The position numbers and the translations under genes were made by a program. From JAJRZX01 sp964407495 (GTDB lineage: Bacteria; Desulfobacterota; GWC2-55-46; JADFVP01), in assembly GCA_964407495.1 (NCBI GenBank), contig CAYOVP010000029.1, positions 1 to 24,367 of the forward strand: a DNA stretch of 24,367 bases, in the 5' to 3' direction. Positions within the stretch are counted from its first letter, which is position 1; each line of letters begins with the position of its first letter. Below are positions 22,534-24,367 of this stretch, piece by piece. The notes beneath the pieces were generated by a model. It was not told the DNA's origin and made no database searches. It saw only the letters and a program-made list of their open reading frames with translations.

Positions 22534-24110
22534 AGGTACTCATAAGCGACAGCATGAGCCCCCGCGCCCAGGAGATTTTCAAGGCCCGCGGCATCGAGTG
22601 CGTGGTGGATACCGGGCTCAGCCCAGAGGAACTCAAGGAAAAAATAAAGGACTTTGACGGACTCGTGGTGCGAAGCGCCACTAAGGCCACGCCCGAGATA
22701 CTCGAGGCCGCCGTGAACCTCAAGGTCATAGGCAGGGCCGGAACAGGCGTTGACAACATAGACATACCAACAGCAACGAAACAGGGCATAGTGGTCATGA
22801 ACACGCCCGGCGGCAACACGGTCACTACGGCCGAGCACGCCGTTGCCATGATGCTCTCTCTGGCCAGGAAGATCCCCCAGGCCACTGCCTCCATGAAGGC
22901 CGGAAAGTGGGAGAAGAAGAAGTTTCAGGGAACAGAAGTCACGGGCAAGACCCTCGGTATCCTCGGCGTCGGCAACATCGGGAGTGTGGTTGCCACGCGG
23001 GCCCTGGGCCTGAAGATGCAGGTCATTGCCTATGACCCCTACATATCCGAAGAGGCCGCAGACAAACTCGGCGTAACCGTTGTATCCATGGACGAACTCT
23101 TCGCGAGGAGCGACTTCATCTCCATCCACGTGCCAAAGACCAACGAGACCAAGGGCCTTCTCTCGAAGGACGCCTTCAGGAAGATGAAAAAGGGCGTACG
23201 CATCGTAAACTGCGCGCGCGGCGGCATAGTGAATGAAGAAGACCTCGTCTGGGCCGTACAGGAAGGGATCGTTGCCGGAGCGGCCTGCGACGTCTTCGAG
23301 AAAGAGCCCCCAGATCCGGACAACCCTCTTCTGCACCTCGACGAAGTCATCGTAACACCGCATCTTGGCGCATCCACCCTCGAGGCCCAGGAGAACGTTG
23401 CCGTTGCCGTCTCCGAGCAGATCTGCGATTATCTCCTTACGGGCACGATACGCAACGCCGTGAACGTTCCCAGCGTTCCCTCTGAACTCCTCGCCACGCT
23501 CGCCCCCTACATCACCCTCGGCGAGAAGATAGGCGCCTTCCAGGGTCAGATACTTACCGGCGGCATAGAAGAAGTCACCATAGAGTATAGCGGCGACGTG
23601 GTGGACCTCGATGTTACGCCCATCTCAATCGCCTGCGTAAAGGGGCTCCTTTCACAGGTGCTCGACACGGTGGTCAACTTCGTCAACGCCTCTTTCGTGG
23701 CAAAGGAACGGGGCATCCGCGTCATAGAGACAAAGAGTTCGAGGAGTATTGACTTTGCCAGTTCCATCACCATAAAGGTAAAGACAAAAGAGGGCGAAGA
23801 ACTCGTAGAGGGCGCTCTCTTCGGAAAACGCGAGCCCCGCATAGTGCGCATCAACCGCTTCTTCCTCGATGCCGTGCCAGAGGGCTTTCTCCTCCTCCTT
23901 TACAACGAGGACATACCCGGCGTCATCGGCCAGGTGGGCACACTCCTTGCCGAGCACAAGGTCAACATCGCCCGCCTGCACCTTGGCCGCGAGGCAGTTG
24001 GCGGCGAGGCCGTCTCTGTCTGGAATATTGACACAGCCCTCTCTGACGAGGTCATAGAGAAACTCACGGCCATTCCCCCGGTCATTTCGGCAAGGCTCAT
24101 AGAACTCTGA
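22530..24110 (+). CDS. serA: D-3-phosphoglycerate dehydrogenase with ACT domain
   Basis: SerA oxidises 3-phosphoglycerate to 3-phosphohydroxypyruvate, the first committed step of serine synthesis. The 526 residues fit the long form: catalytic and NAD domains, an intervening domain and a C-terminal ACT domain. Visible motifs are GRAGTGVDNID (68-78), NAD-binding LGILGVGNIGS (142-152), and the catalytic arginine R230 in NCARGG. Glu259 in KEPP and H278 in TPHLGAS complete the triad. The ACT segment begins near LLLYNEDIPGVIGQVGTLL and would bind serine for feedback inhibition, as known for the family. Its ATG overlaps the stop of the aminotransferase gene (ATGA), so the two act as one serine operon. 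Intact. Confidence 0.96.
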   Translation: MKVLISDSMSPRAQEIFKARGIECVVDTGLSPEELKEKIKDFDGLVVRSATKATPEILEAAVNLKVIGRAGTGVDNIDIPTATKQGIVVMNTPGGNTVTTAEHAVAMMLSLARKIPQATASMKAGKWEKKKFQGTEVTGKTLGILGVGNIGSVVATRALGLKMQVIAYDPYISEEAADKLGVTVVSMDELFARSDFISIHVPKTNETKGLLSKDAFRKMKKGVRIVNCARGGIVNEEDLVWAVQEGIVAGAACDVFEKEPPDPDNPLLHLDEVIVTPHLGASTLEAQENVAVAVSEQICDYLLTGTIRNAVNVPSVPSELLATLAPYITLGEKIGAFQGQILTGGIEEVTIEYSGDVVDLDVTPISIACVKGLLSQVLDTVVNFVNASFVAKERGIRVIETKSSRSIDFASSITIKVKTKEGEELVEGALFGKREPRIVRINRFFLDAVPEGFLLLLYNEDIPGVIGQVGTLLAEHKVNIARLHLGREAVGGEAVSVWNIDTALSDEVIEKLTAIPPVISARLIEL

Positions 24111-24155
24111 GCCAAGAGGGCTGGTCTGGGCCGAGGAGGGGTTGGGTAGAGCAAA

Positions 24156-24193
24156 GGGGGGCAGGTTGAGTAGAGGGGGGCAGGTTGAGTAGA
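24156..24193 (+). repeat. tandem 19-bp G-rich repeat after serA
   Basis: Two exact copies of a 19-bp unit (GGGGGG then CAGGTTGAGTAGA) are at 24156-24174 and 24175-24193. A partial GGTTGGGTAGAGCAAAG precedes (about 24140-24156), and a further GCAAAGGGGGGCAG follows (24194-24207). All are pieces of the family 2 palindrome in which the GCGAAACCCAAC half has been lost. Confidence 0.7.
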
Positions 24194-24229
24194 GCAAAGG
24201 GGGGCAGATACCGTCTTTGGAGTCAAGGG

Positions 24230-24256
24230 GTTGGGTAGAGCAAAGCGAAACCCAAC
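24230..24256 (+). repeat. repeat family 2, complete palindrome 1
   Basis: A 27-bp element has ends GTTGGGT and ACCCAAC that are exactly complementary, with centre AGAGCAAAGCGAA. It is identical to the copy at 24315. It could fold as a 7-bp stem with further GC pairing in the loop. Confidence 0.75.
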
Positions 24257-24314
24257 TGCCCATATGCGGAACCTGCTACCTGGGGGACGGAAGAAGGCCG
24301 GGCGCAGGTTGTAG

Positions 24315-24341
24315 GTTGGGTAGAGCAAAGCGAAACCCAAC
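24315..24341 (+). repeat. repeat family 2, complete palindrome 2
   Basis: This is the same 27-bp element as at 24230, preceded by GTAG and followed by six A residues. Read on the minus strand the A run would precede the hairpin; read on the plus strand no T run follows, so it is not a terminator. Confidence 0.75.
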
Positions 24342-24367
24342 AAAAAAGAATCTGCTCCTCTTTGCCC

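Noticed and set aside
22044..23363. 439-residue open frame antisense to the aminotransferase and serA genes
   Set aside because: It spans two intact, overlapping plus-strand genes and shows no family motif.
24156..24341. Possible CRISPR array
   Set aside because: The repeats are 19 or 27 bp, adjoin directly or at irregular spacing, and no cas genes or regular spacers are present.
1..24367. A new multi-gene defence, mobile or metabolic system
   Set aside because: Every sizeable supported gene belongs to a well-known housekeeping family; the unexplained content is limited to intergenic repeats and unusual protein tails.
1..24367. tRNA, rRNA or riboswitch genes
   Set aside because: No cloverleaf with a conserved GGTTCGANTCC arm, rRNA segment or recognisable riboswitch core was seen in the intergenic spaces.

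Overview
The window is an origin-proximal chromosomal segment from a Gram-negative bacterium. It carries dnaA, dnaN, gyrA, the mnmG-rsmG-parA-parB cluster and two parS sites within 24 kb. The DNA is GC-rich (mid-to-high fifties by eye, not counted), with frequent ATA (Ile) and AGG (Arg) codons. A DksA-type factor, a full two-domain GlnE, a lipoprotein with tetratricopeptide-like repeats, a bactofilin beside parAB, and a class V aminotransferase coupled to serA together suggest a deltaproteobacterial/Desulfobacterota or Nitrospirota-grade organism. That placement is inference; no rRNA gene is present to settle it.

Layout. From 123 to 9649 every gene is on the minus strand. Read from right to left these are a DksA-family factor with a histone-H1-like tail, a membrane-anchored ApbE flavin transferase, glnE, a Glu/Leu/Phe/Val-type dehydrogenase (gdhA), dnaA and dnaN. 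From 9961 to 24110 every gene is on the plus strand: mnmG, rsmG, parA, parB, a bactofilin, a branched-chain aminotransferase (ilvE), gyrA, a tetratricopeptide-like lipoprotein, gpsA, a class V aminotransferase and serA. The divergence point (9650-9960) holds two face-to-face sigma70-type promoters and the first parS site. A second parS lies between rsmG and parA. DnaA boxes cluster in the dnaA leader (2937-2957), with two weaker ones between dnaA and dnaN, so oriC is most likely around dnaA.

How the genes fit together. DnaA, DnaN and GyrA serve replication. ParA, ParB and the parS sites serve origin segregation, and the bactofilin may position ParAB. GlnE and the dehydrogenase belong to ammonium assimilation. 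The class V aminotransferase overlaps serA by 4 nt and probably supplies the transamination step of phosphoserine synthesis. GpsA makes glycerol-3-phosphate for phospholipids. All the coding regions look intact.

The most unusual content is between the genes. At least eight hairpins of one family (shared flank GGTTTTCTTTG, pyrimidine arm built on CTTTCTTTT) sit in six or seven intergenic spaces. The bases of their stems differ between copies but stay complementary. One copy supplies the ilvE stop codon, and others extend the apparent reading frames of gdhA, parA and the lipoprotein upstream of their real starts. A second palindromic family (GTTGGGT...ACCCAAC) is concentrated after serA. No transposase, CRISPR array, tRNA, rRNA or obviously novel defence or metabolic gene system was found; the protein-coding content is conventional housekeeping.
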